Shown one piece after another: positions 8,729 to 17,244 of a stretch of 35,478 bases of DNA. The notes under the pieces are model-generated. The model had not been told where the DNA came from and did not search any database. It was given only the letters and a program-made list of their open reading frames with translations. The DNA lies in assembly GCA_946491665.1 (NCBI GenBank), contig CAMLYL010000023.1:1-35478 (forward strand). The letters are read 5' to 3'. The position numbers were made by a program, and so were the translations under genes. Each line of letters opens with the position of its first letter. The first letter of the stretch is position 1. Source of the stretch: an uncultured Lachnospiraceae bacterium. GTDB taxonomy: Bacteria > Bacillota > Clostridia > Lachnospirales > Lachnospiraceae.

Positions 8729-9397
8729 ATGGAAAAGGTGCGCTATATGATTTCAGATGCGGCTAACCGGATACAGGTAGAGTCGCATGTGCTGCGTTAC
8801 TGGGAAGAGGAATTAGAACTGGATGTCCCGAGAAATGAGATGGGGCATCGTTATTATACAGAAGAGAATCTCCGTCAGTTTGAGGAAATCAAGAAGCTTA
8901 AAGAGGAAGGATATCAGCTGAAAGCTATTAAGATGCTGATACATAATCCTCAGATGAAGGATGTAAAGAGTGAGGGCGCAGCGGAGAAAAAGGAAGCTGC
9001 GGAAAGCGGAAAAATGTACGCAGAGGAACCGGAGCATAAAGAAGTCTTCTCTGTGGAAAAGACGGAAGCGGAGGAGACGGACGCATCTGTGGTTTCTTCC
9101 GGTGCGCCCCTTTCCAAGCTGGAGCAGTTTCAGCTGATGATGAATGAAATTGTCCGAAACGCCATCGCTGAAAACAATCAGGCGCTGGGGCATGAGGTCA
9201 GTTCCCAGGTCGGGGAGCGGGTTTTAAAGGAGATGAATTATCTTATGCGGGAGCGGGAAGAACAGGAGGAGGAGCGGTTCCGCAAGCTGGATGAAACGAT
9301 TCGAAGCCGCCAGAGAAGGACAAGGCGGGAAAAAACAGCCGGAAGAAAGGAAAAATCCGGGAAAGTCCGTCTGCGTACAAGAGAGAGCGTATCCTGA
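8729..9397 (+). CDS. MerR-family DNA-binding protein with long coiled-coil tail
   Basis: The 222-residue protein begins with a MerR-type winged helix (ISDAANRIQVESHVLRYWEEE at about 8-28, GHRYYTEENLRQFEEIKKLKEEGYQLKAIK to about 70). The middle is Glu/Lys/Ala-rich, probably disordered. A helical, charged C-terminus follows (about 125-222) and ends in Arg/Lys clusters. No effector domain or metal-binding Cys set is visible. It has AGGAGG ending 8 bases before ATG 8729 and its own promoter. The architecture recalls MerR-like proteins of Firmicutes such as RacA in having HTH plus coiled coil, but I cannot assign a target. Confidence 0.82.
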   Translation: MEKVRYMISDAANRIQVESHVLRYWEEELELDVPRNEMGHRYYTEENLRQFEEIKKLKEEGYQLKAIKMLIHNPQMKDVKSEGAAEKKEAAESGKMYAEEPEHKEVFSVEKTEAEETDASVVSSGAPLSKLEQFQLMMNEIVRNAIAENNQALGHEVSSQVGERVLKEMNYLMREREEQEEERFRKLDETIRSRQRRTRREKTAGRKEKSGKVRLRTRESVS

Positions 9398-9431
9398 GCG
9401 TAGAAAAATAAATATTTTTTTCATACTTCCA

Positions 9432-9460
9432 TTCACAAAAAACAGGAAATGAGGTAAACT
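9432..9460 (+). promoter_or_regulatory. Promoter of ddl-murF
   Basis: TTCACA (9432-9437), 17-base spacer, TAAACT (9455-9460). Transcription would begin near 9467. That rules out an in-frame GTG start at 9461 and supports initiation at 9500. Confidence 0.6.
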
Positions 9461-9499
9461 GTGATAGAATATGAGCTTTTGGAAATGAGGAGTATGTTT

Positions 9500-10555
9500 A
9501 TGAATATTGTTGTTTTGGCTGGAGGACTCAGCACAGAGAGAGATGTATCACTGATCACCGGCTCCATGGTGAGCAGAGCGCTTAGAGAAAAGGGACATCG
9601 GGTGATTATGCTGGATGTCTTTATGGGGTATCAGGAGGCAGAGACAGATATTTCTGATATATTTGACCACTGTCAGGAGGCCAGTGTTCCGGAGGGAGTC
9701 ATTACGGCAAAAGAGCCGGATCTGGCAAAGGTGAAAGCGATGCGGAAGGATCAGTCAGACTGCTTTTTCGGTCCCAATGTGATTGCCATCTGCCGGGTTG
9801 CTGACTTTGTTTTTATGGCTCTGCACGGTGAAAATGGAGAAAACGGAAAGATTCAGGCGGCTTTTGATCTGTTTGGAATTCGCTATACAGGAACCGGTTA
9901 TCTGGGAAGCGCGCTGGCAATGGATAAGGGAATTTCCAAGAAGATGTTTGACGCCGCAGGGATACCGACGCCTCATTGGATTTCCATGAAAAAGAATGAG
10001 CAGAAGACTCTGGCGGAGACAGGACTGGGGCTGCCCTGTGTGGTGAAGCCCTGCTGCGGAGGATCCAGTATCGGAGTTTTCATTGCCCGCACAGAAGAAG
10101 AGTATGAGAAAGCTTTGCGGGATGCTTTCCGATATGAGGATGAAATTGTTGTGGAGGATTATGTGGAAGGCAGAGAGTTTTCCGTGGGAGTGATTGATTA
10201 TCGGGCGCTTCCTGTGATTGAGATCGCTCCGGTGGAAGGCTTTTATGATTATGAGAATAAATATAAGGCAGGAAGTACAGTGGAGACCTGTCCGGCGCAG
10301 CTTCCGGCGGCGGCTGCAGCGCGAATGCAGCAGATTGCGGTTCAGGTTTGTGAGTGCCTGGGGCTGGATACTTATGCGCGAATGGATTTTCTGCTGAATG
10401 ATAAGGGAGAAATGTTCTGTCTGGAGGCGAATACGCTTCCGGGGATGACGCCGACCAGTCTGCTTCCCCAGGAGGCGGCCGTAACCGGCATGGAATTCGG
10501 GGATCTGTGTGAAAAACTGATTCTTGTTTCCCGGAAAAAATATGAGAGAGACTGA
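9500..10555 (+). CDS. ddl: D-alanine--D-alanine ligase
   Basis: Ddl joins two D-alanines with ATP to make the peptidoglycan dipeptide. The 351-residue product has an N-terminal VVLAGGLSTERDVSL, the substrate-loop motif LHGENGENG (the usual form is HGxxGEDG), YTGTGYLGSALAMDK, an ATP-grasp fold with VVKPCCGGSSIGV, the omega-loop FYDYENKY and the metal/substrate site LEANTLPGMTPTSLLP. ATG 9500 has GAGGAG 7 bases upstream. MurF, which uses the product, starts 34 bases downstream in the same direction. I see no VanH or VanX gene, so a resistance ligase is unlikely. Confidence 0.93.
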   Translation: MNIVVLAGGLSTERDVSLITGSMVSRALREKGHRVIMLDVFMGYQEAETDISDIFDHCQEASVPEGVITAKEPDLAKVKAMRKDQSDCFFGPNVIAICRVADFVFMALHGENGENGKIQAAFDLFGIRYTGTGYLGSALAMDKGISKKMFDAAGIPTPHWISMKKNEQKTLAETGLGLPCVVKPCCGGSSIGVFIARTEEEYEKALRDAFRYEDEIVVEDYVEGREFSVGVIDYRALPVIEIAPVEGFYDYENKYKAGSTVETCPAQLPAAAAARMQQIAVQVCECLGLDTYARMDFLLNDKGEMFCLEANTLPGMTPTSLLPQEAAVTGMEFGDLCEKLILVSRKKYERD

Positions 10556-10589
10556 AATATATTCAGGATAACAAAGGCGGACTTACTTT

Positions 10590-11987
10590 ATGAGACAAAT
10601 GACATTAAAAAATATAGCGGCGTCCTGTCATGGCGTTTTTTATGGAGACCAGGAACAGGAGACGGAGGAGATTTCCGGAGTTGTGATCGACAGCCGGCAG
10701 GTGGAACCAGGATATCTTTACATAGCCATGCGGGGGGAGCGGGTGGACGGACATAAGTTTATCCCGGATGTGTATGAGAAAGGCGCGGCGGCTGTGCTTT
10801 CCGAACAGGTTCTGGAAAGTCCTGCGGGACCGTATATTCTGGTGGAATCCTGCCCGCAGGCACTGAAGGACATCGCTGAGTTTTACCGCTCTGTATTGGA
10901 GATTCCCGTCATCGGCATTGCCGGAAGCGTGGGAAAGACCAGTACCAAGGAGATGATTGCGGCTGTGCTTGGTGAGAAGTACCATGTTCTGAAAACTGAG
11001 GGGAACTTTAATAATGAGATTGGCCTGCCGCTGACGCTGCTGAGGATTCGGGAAGAACATGAGGCGGCGGTTGTGGAAATGGGAATTTCTGATTTCGGGG
11101 AGATGCACCGTCTGGCAAAGATGGCGCGGCCGGATATCTGTGTGATGACGAATATCGGGCAGTGCCATCTGGAAAACCTGATTGACCGGGACGGCGTTCT
11201 TCGGGCGAAATCAGAGATTTTTGATTATCTTCAGCCAGACGGCGTGATTGTGCTCAATGGCAACGATGATAAGCTCTCTGAGATTGATGAGGTAAAGGGA
11301 GTCCGGCCTGTCCGCTACTTTGTGGAGGACGGAACGGCGGAGCGCATGAATGAAGATTATTATGTGACGGCGGACGCTATTGAGAATCATGGTCTGAGAG
11401 GAATGGAGGCTGTGCTTCATTTTCCAGAGGAAGACTGTCAGATTCACGAGCCGATTCCGGGGGTGCATAATATTTACAATGCCTGCGCCGCAGCCTGCGT
11501 GGGACATGCCATGGGCTTAAGCCGGGGAGAAATCTGCGAGGGAATATCCCATGCCAGAACGATTGCCGGCAGAACGAATCTGATCGAGGCCGGAGGTGTG
11601 ATGATTATAGATGACTGCTATAATGCGAATCCGGTTTCCATGCGTGCCTCTCTGGATGTTCTGGCTCTGGCGGAGGGAAGGAAGATCGCCGTGCTGGGAG
11701 ATATGGGAGAACTTGGAGAAAATGAGCGGGAGCTTCACCGGCAGGTGGGAGCTTATGCTGCTGAAAAAGGCATCGATCTGGTGCTCTGTACCGGAGAACT
11801 GTCTGAGGAACTGGCGGATGCCGCGAAGGCCGGGTGCGAAACGATGCATTTTGCCGGAAGGGACGCCCTGACCGGTCAGCTGCTTTCCATGATCCGGCCG
11901 GGAGATACGGTTCTGGTGAAGGCTTCTCATTTTATGGAATTTCCGAAGATTGTAAAAGCTTTGAGGGAAGCCGCTGATAAAATGTAA
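10590..11987 (+). CDS. murF: UDP-N-acetylmuramoyl-tripeptide--D-alanyl-D-alanine ligase
   Basis: MurF adds D-Ala-D-Ala to the UDP-MurNAc tripeptide, the last cytoplasmic step of peptidoglycan precursor synthesis. The 465-residue protein shows the N-terminal Mur domain (GVVIDSRQVEPGYLYIAMRGERVDGH), the ATP loop GIAGSVGKTSTKEM (about 110-122), TEGNFNNEIGLPLTLL, the Mg-site segment VVEMGISDFGEM, HNIYNACAA and the C-terminal IDDCYNANPVSM and AVLGDMGELG. Length is normal. It follows Ddl closely in a two-gene unit ending in a strong hairpin. Confidence 0.97.
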   Translation: MRQMTLKNIAASCHGVFYGDQEQETEEISGVVIDSRQVEPGYLYIAMRGERVDGHKFIPDVYEKGAAAVLSEQVLESPAGPYILVESCPQALKDIAEFYRSVLEIPVIGIAGSVGKTSTKEMIAAVLGEKYHVLKTEGNFNNEIGLPLTLLRIREEHEAAVVEMGISDFGEMHRLAKMARPDICVMTNIGQCHLENLIDRDGVLRAKSEIFDYLQPDGVIVLNGNDDKLSEIDEVKGVRPVRYFVEDGTAERMNEDYYVTADAIENHGLRGMEAVLHFPEEDCQIHEPIPGVHNIYNACAAACVGHAMGLSRGEICEGISHARTIAGRTNLIEAGGVMIIDDCYNANPVSMRASLDVLALAEGRKIAVLGDMGELGENERELHRQVGAYAAEKGIDLVLCTGELSEELADAAKAGCETMHFAGRDALTGQLLSMIRPGDTVLVKASHFMEFPKIVKALREAADKM

Positions 11988-11991
11988 AATA

Positions 11992-12028
11992 AAAAAGTAT
12001 CTTTCCGCATGTGAAAGGTACTTTTTCT
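11992..12028. terminator. Bidirectional terminator between murF and plsC
   Basis: AAAAAGTATCTTTC and GAAAGGTACTTTTT form a 14-pair stem with one G-U around CGCATGT. The A-tract on one side and T-tract on the other let it work for both convergent genes. Confidence 0.88.
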
Positions 12029-12046
12029 TTTGGAAAATATACTGAT

Positions 12047-12778
12047 TTATATGATATCCTGGTGTCTGTCCATCATTTCCTGAATGACATTCTGCGTGAT
12101 CGTTCCGAGTATTTTGCGGTCCTCCTTGGACAACTCCTTTGGATAGATGGGTTTGCCGTACTCTACGATCACATGGGCAGGCTTTACAAACGGCATGTGA
12201 GCATTGATAATCTGGCGGGAATTGGAAATCGCGATTGGAATTACCGGACATCCGGTTTTTTCTGCAATTTTCATGCTTCCGTTTTTAAATGGAGCCATTT
12301 TCTGGGAATCTCCTCTGGTGCCTTCCGGGAAAATGCAAATGGATATTCCCTGTTTGATATACTCAACACCCTGCAGGATAACCTTCAGGCTCTGTTTCAT
12401 ATCGTCTCTGTTCATAAACAGACAGTAAAGGCGGCGCATCCAGATGTTCAGAAGAGGAACTTTTCCGAGTGTGTCCTTGGCGATGTAACCGGTCAGGTCG
12501 GGACAGAGAGAGTATGTAATGATGATATCAAAGTAACTGTTGTGATTAGCGACATATAAAACCGCCTGATCTCCGGGAACGTTTTCGTGTCCGATGACGG
12601 TCAGTTTTACTCCGCAGATCTTATTAATCACCCGGAATGCCCACTGAACCATCCGCAGACTGCTGATATCCCGCAGACGCGGGTTCTTTTTTCCGATGAA
12701 ATATTCTACTATCAGTACCGGAATCCCCAGAATGAGGTATAATACCGCAAAACCAATGGCTAAAATTGTCCTTAGCAT
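12047..12778 (-). CDS. plsC: 1-acyl-sn-glycerol-3-phosphate acyltransferase
   Basis: PlsC acylates lysophosphatidate to phosphatidate at the membrane. The 243-residue protein starts with a hydrophobic helix (residues 1-25). It carries the catalytic motif NHNSYFD (family NHxxxxD), a substrate segment around NRDDMKQSL, FPEGTRG and CPVIPIAI, in the standard order. Start at 12778 (minus strand) is chosen because GGAGG (12792-12788) lies 9 bases upstream; an ATG 45 bases further out lacks a site. It is monocistronic here and convergent with murF. Confidence 0.92.
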   Translation of the reverse strand: MLRTILAIGFAVLYLILGIPVLIVEYFIGKKNPRLRDISSLRMVQWAFRVINKICGVKLTVIGHENVPGDQAVLYVANHNSYFDIIITYSLCPDLTGYIAKDTLGKVPLLNIWMRRLYCLFMNRDDMKQSLKVILQGVEYIKQGISICIFPEGTRGDSQKMAPFKNGSMKIAEKTGCPVIPIAISNSRQIINAHMPFVKPAHVIVEYGKPIYPKELSKEDRKILGTITQNVIQEMMDRHQDII

Positions 12779-12923
12779 AAAATGCTTCCTCCGAAAATGT
12801 TCATATAACAAATACAATAGCATAAGATCTGAAAGAAATCCATATTTTTCTGCATCATATTTCGGGAACTCTGTTTTTCAGGAATAATCCGGCGGGGTTG
12901 TGAATAAAATGCTGTAAGGAGTC

Positions 12924-13352
12924 ATGAGGGAAAAGGGATTCATGAGGAGAAAAATATATTTTCTGGTCGTATTTTTACTCGGTATCCTTGTGATTGGCGG
13001 ATGTACTTTAAAGAAGGCGGGGACGGAGAAGATTCGTGATCTGGAATATACAGTTCTGGAGGAGACAGAAATTCCCGAAACGCTTCTGGAGGAAATTGAG
13101 CAGAAAAAATCGGAAGATTTTAAAATGAGCTACTGTGAGGATGACGGACTGTATATTGTCCGAGGGTTCGGCATGCAGGAAACCGGAGGCTACAGTATCC
13201 AGATGCGGGAATTGTATCTGGCTGACAATGCCGTTTATTTTGACGCGGATCTGATCGGGCCGGAAAACGGGCAGGATGTAGAGAAAACAGTCAGTTATCC
13301 CTATATCGTAATTAAGACCGAGCGACTGGAAGAAAATGTGGTATTTGAATAA
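12924..13352 (+). CDS. PrcB-type C-terminal-domain lipoprotein
   Basis: This 142-residue protein has a lipoprotein signal: basic start, hydrophobic core and lipobox VIGGC with the Cys at about residue 27, so it is probably anchored outside the membrane. The C-terminal half (TGGYSIQMRELYLADNAVYFDADLIG then SYPYIVIKTE) fits the PrcB_C domain found in small secreted Firmicutes proteins. In treponemes PrcB partners a protease, but no protease is encoded here. ATG 12924 follows AAGGAG by only two bases; ATG 12942 is an alternative and keeps the signal peptide. The next gene begins 13 bases after its stop, so they are probably co-transcribed. Confidence 0.78.
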   Translation: MREKGFMRRKIYFLVVFLLGILVIGGCTLKKAGTEKIRDLEYTVLEETEIPETLLEEIEQKKSEDFKMSYCEDDGLYIVRGFGMQETGGYSIQMRELYLADNAVYFDADLIGPENGQDVEKTVSYPYIVIKTERLEENVVFE

Positions 13353-13364
13353 AGGAGGAATAAG

Positions 13365-14930
13365 ATGGAGTTAGTAAAAACTCAGGTTCAGATGGAGAGA
13401 AAAAAGGGGGAGGCTTCCGCTCAGGCAACGTTTGATGAGGTATATAATCTGCCGGATTACCTGCCGGATCTTTTCTCTGTCATTCTGACGAGCCAGGATG
13501 TACGGCTGGATGAGATCAAGGCCGGCACCGGGCATGTTCTGGTGCGTGGAGCAATTCGTTTCAGGGTACTGTACCGGACAGACCAGAATGACTGGAAGAT
13601 CAGCAGTCTGGAAGGAGAGATCCCTTTTCAGGAAACGCTGGTGATGGATCAGATGGATGAGTTTGATATAGCCAGTGTGGAACCGGTTCTGGAAGATCTG
13701 TCTGTCCGGATTAATAATTCCAGAAAACTGAATATCCGGGCGCTTCTGGAATTGAAGGCATCGGTGGGGGAACGGTATGATGTGGAGCTTCCTGAGAGCC
13801 TGGAGGCTGACAGACAGCCGGAAGTAATGATGGAGAAACGAGAATTTCTGGAGCTCAGATATCATGGCAGCGAACAGTGCCATATTCGTGAGGAAGTGCA
13901 GATTCCGTCAAATAAGCCGAACGTGGGGCAGATTCTGTGGCAGCAGGCACAGATTTTCGGTATGGAAACGAGAATTGCGCCGGGAGAAGTGACGATTCAG
14001 GGGGAGATACAGGTTTTTCTTGTTTATGCAGGAGAGGAAAGCGGTGGTCTGCAGTGGTTTGTGGAAAGGGTACCGTATCAGTGTGTGTTTGAAATCCCTG
14101 AGGCAGACAGCAGCCTGATTCCATATGTTACAATAAGATCTCAGAGTCTGAACTGCAGTCTGGGAAATGACGCGGACGGAGAACCCCGGGTGATTCTGGC
14201 GGAAGCGGATCTTCGGGCAGATATCTGTCTGTATGGAGAGAGAAAGCAGGAACTGATCAGTGATACATACGCTCTGGACTGCAGTCTGGTACTGGAAAAA
14301 GATGATATATCTTTAATGGGGCTGCGTATGAAAAACGAGTCCGCCTGCCGGGTGAATGAAACCATGAAAATTCAGAATCCTGATCAGGATATCCTGCAGA
14401 TCTGTGCGGGATTTGGTGATGCCGGGATTGACCACAGGGAGATTACGGAAGACGGAATTCTGGTGGAAGGGGCTGTGAAGGTGCAGCTTTTGTATCTGAC
14501 CAGCAGCGATCAGACGCCGATTGAAGCAATGGAGGAAGTGATTCCTTTTAAATATACAATAGAGATTCCGGGGATTGCCTCGAACGATCAGGTGGAACTG
14601 CAGCATTCTCTGGATTCACTTTCCTTTTTAATGAAAAACAGCAGGGAGGTAGAGCTGCAGGCTGTGATTGGACTGCAGGCTCTTGTGACCACTCCTTCTG
14701 AGCTGGAAGTGATCCGGGATATCCGCAGAGAGGATCTTAAGATTGAGGAATTAAATACGCAGCCGTCCATTGTCGGTCTGACGCTGACACCGGAGGATTC
14801 TCTCTGGAAGATTGCAAAAAAATATCACACAACGATTGAGCGGATAAAAAAAACCAATCGGCTGGAGAACGACAACATAACGCAGGGAATGAAAATTCTG
14901 CTGATTAAACAGCTTCCTCAGAGAATCTGA
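13365..14930 (+). CDS. SPOCS (DUF3794) domain protein with C-terminal LysM
   Basis: The 521-residue protein contains repeated SPOCS/DUF3794 modules, seen from recurring segments such as GHVLVRGAIRFRVLYR (about 57-72), EVTIQGEIQVFLVYAG and EDGILVEGAVKVQLLYL. SPOCS domains occur in spore-coat proteins such as SpoVID and CotE. The last 50 residues form a LysM peptidoglycan-binding motif (LTPEDSLWKIAKKYHTTIER, then NDNITQGMKILLI). There is no signal peptide, which fits a mother-cell protein assembled around the forespore. AAAGGAGG lies 7 bases before ATG 13365. It is likely translated from the same message as the preceding lipoprotein. Confidence 0.88.
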   Translation: MELVKTQVQMERKKGEASAQATFDEVYNLPDYLPDLFSVILTSQDVRLDEIKAGTGHVLVRGAIRFRVLYRTDQNDWKISSLEGEIPFQETLVMDQMDEFDIASVEPVLEDLSVRINNSRKLNIRALLELKASVGERYDVELPESLEADRQPEVMMEKREFLELRYHGSEQCHIREEVQIPSNKPNVGQILWQQAQIFGMETRIAPGEVTIQGEIQVFLVYAGEESGGLQWFVERVPYQCVFEIPEADSSLIPYVTIRSQSLNCSLGNDADGEPRVILAEADLRADICLYGERKQELISDTYALDCSLVLEKDDISLMGLRMKNESACRVNETMKIQNPDQDILQICAGFGDAGIDHREITEDGILVEGAVKVQLLYLTSSDQTPIEAMEEVIPFKYTIEIPGIASNDQVELQHSLDSLSFLMKNSREVELQAVIGLQALVTTPSELEVIRDIRREDLKIEELNTQPSIVGLTLTPEDSLWKIAKKYHTTIERIKKTNRLENDNITQGMKILLIKQLPQRI

Positions 14931-14989
14931 AAAGAGAAGGAGGTTAATTCTGCCAACGGATTGTATTTTTTGACATACAAGTTCCAAAC

Positions 14990-15006
14990 TGTTACAAAAC
15001 TGTTAC
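14990..15006 (+). promoter_or_regulatory. WalR-type box upstream of the NlpC/P60 hydrolase
   Basis: TGTTAC-AAAAC-TGTTAC matches the WalR/YycF consensus TGTWAH-N5-TGTWAH at every position. It is 40 bases upstream of the -35 element at 15046. The downstream gene is a CwlO-like hydrolase, a known WalRK target type in Bacillus subtilis. Confidence 0.65.
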
Positions 15007-15045
15007 AAAATTTTGTGAAATGTTTCTAAAAAGTGTCTCTTTGGG

Positions 15046-15074
15046 TTGAAATTCATTATAATTGGTGATATACT
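15046..15074 (+). promoter_or_regulatory. Sigma-A promoter of the NlpC/P60 hydrolase
   Basis: TTGAAA (15046-15051), spacer of 17, TATACT (15069-15074). The predicted leader is about 80 bases, ending with an AAGGAA-type ribosome-binding site before ATG 15162. Confidence 0.82.
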
Positions 15075-15161
15075 GTGCTTGTTTGAAAGGGCGCAGAATG
15101 CCCTGATAAAAATGCAGACTGATGATATATAGGAAGAGACAGAGGTAAGGAACATTTTATT

Positions 15162-16289
15162 ATGAAGAAGAGATTGATTGCACTGGGGATGGTTCTTGTA
15201 ATGATACTGGGCGGTACACAAATTGCAGGGGCCACCAGGAGGAGTGAAGCACAGAGAAATCTGAATGCCGTAAATGAAACGATCAGTAATATTGAATCCC
15301 AGCAGGCGAGTCTGCAGGCAGAGATTGATTCTCTGGATTCAGAACTGGTAAACCTTTTGATTGATATTCAGACAACAGAGAATGATATTGCAGCAAAGCA
15401 GGCAGAGCTTGTACAGGCGCAGGCAGATCTGGAAGAGGCCAGGAAGACTGAGGAAGAGCAGTATGAGGCGATGAAAGAACGTATTCGTTATATGTATGAG
15501 AACGGTGATTCTTCTTTCCTGACAGCGCTGATGGGTTCTGACAATTTTGCGGATGTTTTGAATAAAGTTGAGAACTTTTCAAAGGTCTATGATTATGACC
15601 GTGAGCTTCTGGTAGAGTATCAGAATACAAAGCTTGAAGTAGAGAATCTGGTGAATCAGGTAGCTGAGGAAGAGGGACAGCTTGAGGAGATTCAGCAGAC
15701 TCAGAAGGAACAGCAGCAGCAGCTTGAGAGCACAATTGCTGAGAAGAGCAGCCAGATGGATGACTTCGAGACAAAGCTTGAGCAGGCAAAGAGCCTGGCG
15801 TCTCAGTATGAGGCTACGATTCGTGAGCAGAATGAGGTTCTTGCATCTACGCAGTCAACCGTGGGAAGTGTCTCAAGAGGATCTTCCAGTGTATCCGGTG
15901 ATGAAGGTTCCGGAGGATCTGAATCTGTGGGAAGCGCTTCCGGGCAGGCAGTTGCGAATTATGCATGCCAGTTTATCGGCAATCCGTATAAATGGGGCGG
16001 CACAAGCCTGACGAACGGTGCAGATTGTTCCGGATTTGTAATGAGCGTGTATGCGCATTTTGGAGTATCACTCCCGCACAGTTCCAGTGCAATGCGTTCT
16101 GTGGGATATGGTGTTTCCGTATCTGATATGCAGCCTGGCGATATTGTATGTTACAGCGGTCATGTTGGTATTTATGTAGGCAATAATACGATTGTAAATG
16201 CTTCCAATTCCAAGCCCTATCCGGCAGGCGGCATTAAGTATACATCTGCTACATATAAGTCCATTTTAGCAGTACGCCGTATTTTCTAG
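15162..16289 (+). CDS. Secreted coiled-coil NlpC/P60 peptidoglycan hydrolase (CwlO-like)
   Basis: The 375-residue protein has a signal peptide (KKRLIALGMVLVMILGG, cleavage near AGA-T at about 25). Two long coiled-coil segments follow (about 30-110 and 145-225), then a Ser/Gly-rich linker (about 230-262). The C-terminal NlpC/P60 domain has catalytic C289 in GADCSGF and H334 in GHVGIYVG. The family cleaves D-Glu-meso-DAP bonds in wall peptides. This architecture matches CwlO/PcsB-type hydrolases, whose coiled coil is controlled by FtsEX; FtsEX is not in this window. The gene has its own promoter, WalR box and strong terminator. Confidence 0.93.
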   Translation: MKKRLIALGMVLVMILGGTQIAGATRRSEAQRNLNAVNETISNIESQQASLQAEIDSLDSELVNLLIDIQTTENDIAAKQAELVQAQADLEEARKTEEEQYEAMKERIRYMYENGDSSFLTALMGSDNFADVLNKVENFSKVYDYDRELLVEYQNTKLEVENLVNQVAEEEGQLEEIQQTQKEQQQQLESTIAEKSSQMDDFETKLEQAKSLASQYEATIREQNEVLASTQSTVGSVSRGSSSVSGDEGSGGSESVGSASGQAVANYACQFIGNPYKWGGTSLTNGADCSGFVMSVYAHFGVSLPHSSSAMRSVGYGVSVSDMQPGDIVCYSGHVGIYVGNNTIVNASNSKPYPAGGIKYTSATYKSILAVRRIF

Positions 16290-16330
16290 CAGAGAGGGAT
16301 GTATTTTCCTGAAAAAGATAAACAGATGAT

Positions 16331-16362
16331 AAAAGACGATCCGTTTTGGATCGTCTTTTTTG
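16331..16362. terminator. Terminator between the hydrolase and the GntR gene
   Basis: AAAAGACGATCC pairs with GGATCGTCTTTT across GTTTT, followed by further Ts. Twelve perfect pairs with flanking A and T tracts suit both convergent genes. Confidence 0.93.
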
Positions 16363-16376
16363 TGCCCGGTATCCGG

Positions 16377-17069
16377 CTAAATCTGCAGCCGTGCCAGCAG
16401 CTTGTTAATATAATATTGTTTGATATTCCGGTAATGGGTACGAATACATTCTTCAGCAGCCGAAACGTTTTTGTCGGCAATCGCGTTCACAATTTCACGG
16501 TGTTCCGCCAGAGAGCGGTCTGCCAGGGTGGTATCATTCAGGATGGTAGTCATGAAACGCGTCTGCTGGCAGGCAAGCTGTTCGTACATGTTTTTCAGAC
16601 GGCTGTTGCCCGCATACTCAATCAGCAGTTCATGAAACTTCTGATCCCAGCGAGTACATTGAAATAGCTCTCCGCCAGAGATGGTTTTTTCCATGTTTGA
16701 CAGTGTCAGTGACAGCGCTTCTACAGCGGTGGGGGAGCCTTTGGCGATACATGCGCTGACTGCATAGAGCTGGAGAAGCTCGATAAGGTCATAAACTTCC
16801 AGGATATCCTCTGTACTGAAAGAGGAAACAACAACGCCTTTGCCGGGAACGAAGGAAAGAAGTCCTTCATGGGTAAGCTGCTGCAGTGCGTTTCGGATGG
16901 GAGAACGGCTGACCTGGTAAATGTCACAGAGCTTGCGTTCTACCATGACGGTTCCTTCCGGAAAAGTGTTATTCAGGATATCTTCTTTGATCTGCTGATA
17001 GGCAAGCATCTGTTTGCTCTGCGCAGGTTGTTTCAATGTATCATATTTGGTCTTTGATTGTTCTGACAC
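16377..17069 (-). CDS. GntR-family (FadR/FCD-type) transcriptional regulator
   Basis: The 230-residue regulator has an N-terminal winged helix (QQIKEDILNNTFPEGTVMVERKL, then VSRSPIRNALQQLTHEGLL, about 25-75). An all-helical FCD effector domain follows, with the usual metal-binding acidic/His residues visible in DQKFHELLIEYAGNSRL and EHREIVNAIADKN. Translation begins at GTG 17069, with AAGGAGAGG 6 bases upstream. It is divergent from a PLP aminotransferase, which it may control. The effector is not readable; FCD proteins commonly sense small organic acids. Confidence 0.92.
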   Translation of the reverse strand: MSEQSKTKYDTLKQPAQSKQMLAYQQIKEDILNNTFPEGTVMVERKLCDIYQVSRSPIRNALQQLTHEGLLSFVPGKGVVVSSFSTEDILEVYDLIELLQLYAVSACIAKGSPTAVEALSLTLSNMEKTISGGELFQCTRWDQKFHELLIEYAGNSRLKNMYEQLACQQTRFMTTILNDTTLADRSLAEHREIVNAIADKNVSAAEECIRTHYRNIKQYYINKLLARLQI

Positions 17070-17102
17070 GGTATGCCTCTCCTTGGCGATATTGATACAT
17101 AC

Positions 17103-17131
17103 AGTATACCAAAAGAATTCCTGATTGTAAA
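17103..17131 (-). promoter_or_regulatory. Promoter of the GntR gene
   Basis: On the minus strand, TTTACA (17131-17126), a 17-base spacer and TATACT (17108-17103). The start would fall near 17096, 27 bases before the GTG codon. Confidence 0.8.
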
Positions 17132-17244
17132 GAATCGAAAATTCTGCTTTTATTTTATGAAAGATTGTGATATTATAAAAAATGTGTGTTTTGCTTTAAA
17201 ACGTTAACACGTGTGAGTGATGATATATAAAGAGGGAAGAGAGT

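Noticed and set aside
5464..11987. VanR/VanS-like pair plus Ddl as a glycopeptide-resistance cluster
   Set aside because: No VanH, VanX, VanY or VanT gene; Ddl has ordinary D-Ala-D-Ala features and is paired with MurF, separated from the two-component system by an unrelated MerR-type gene and its own promoter.
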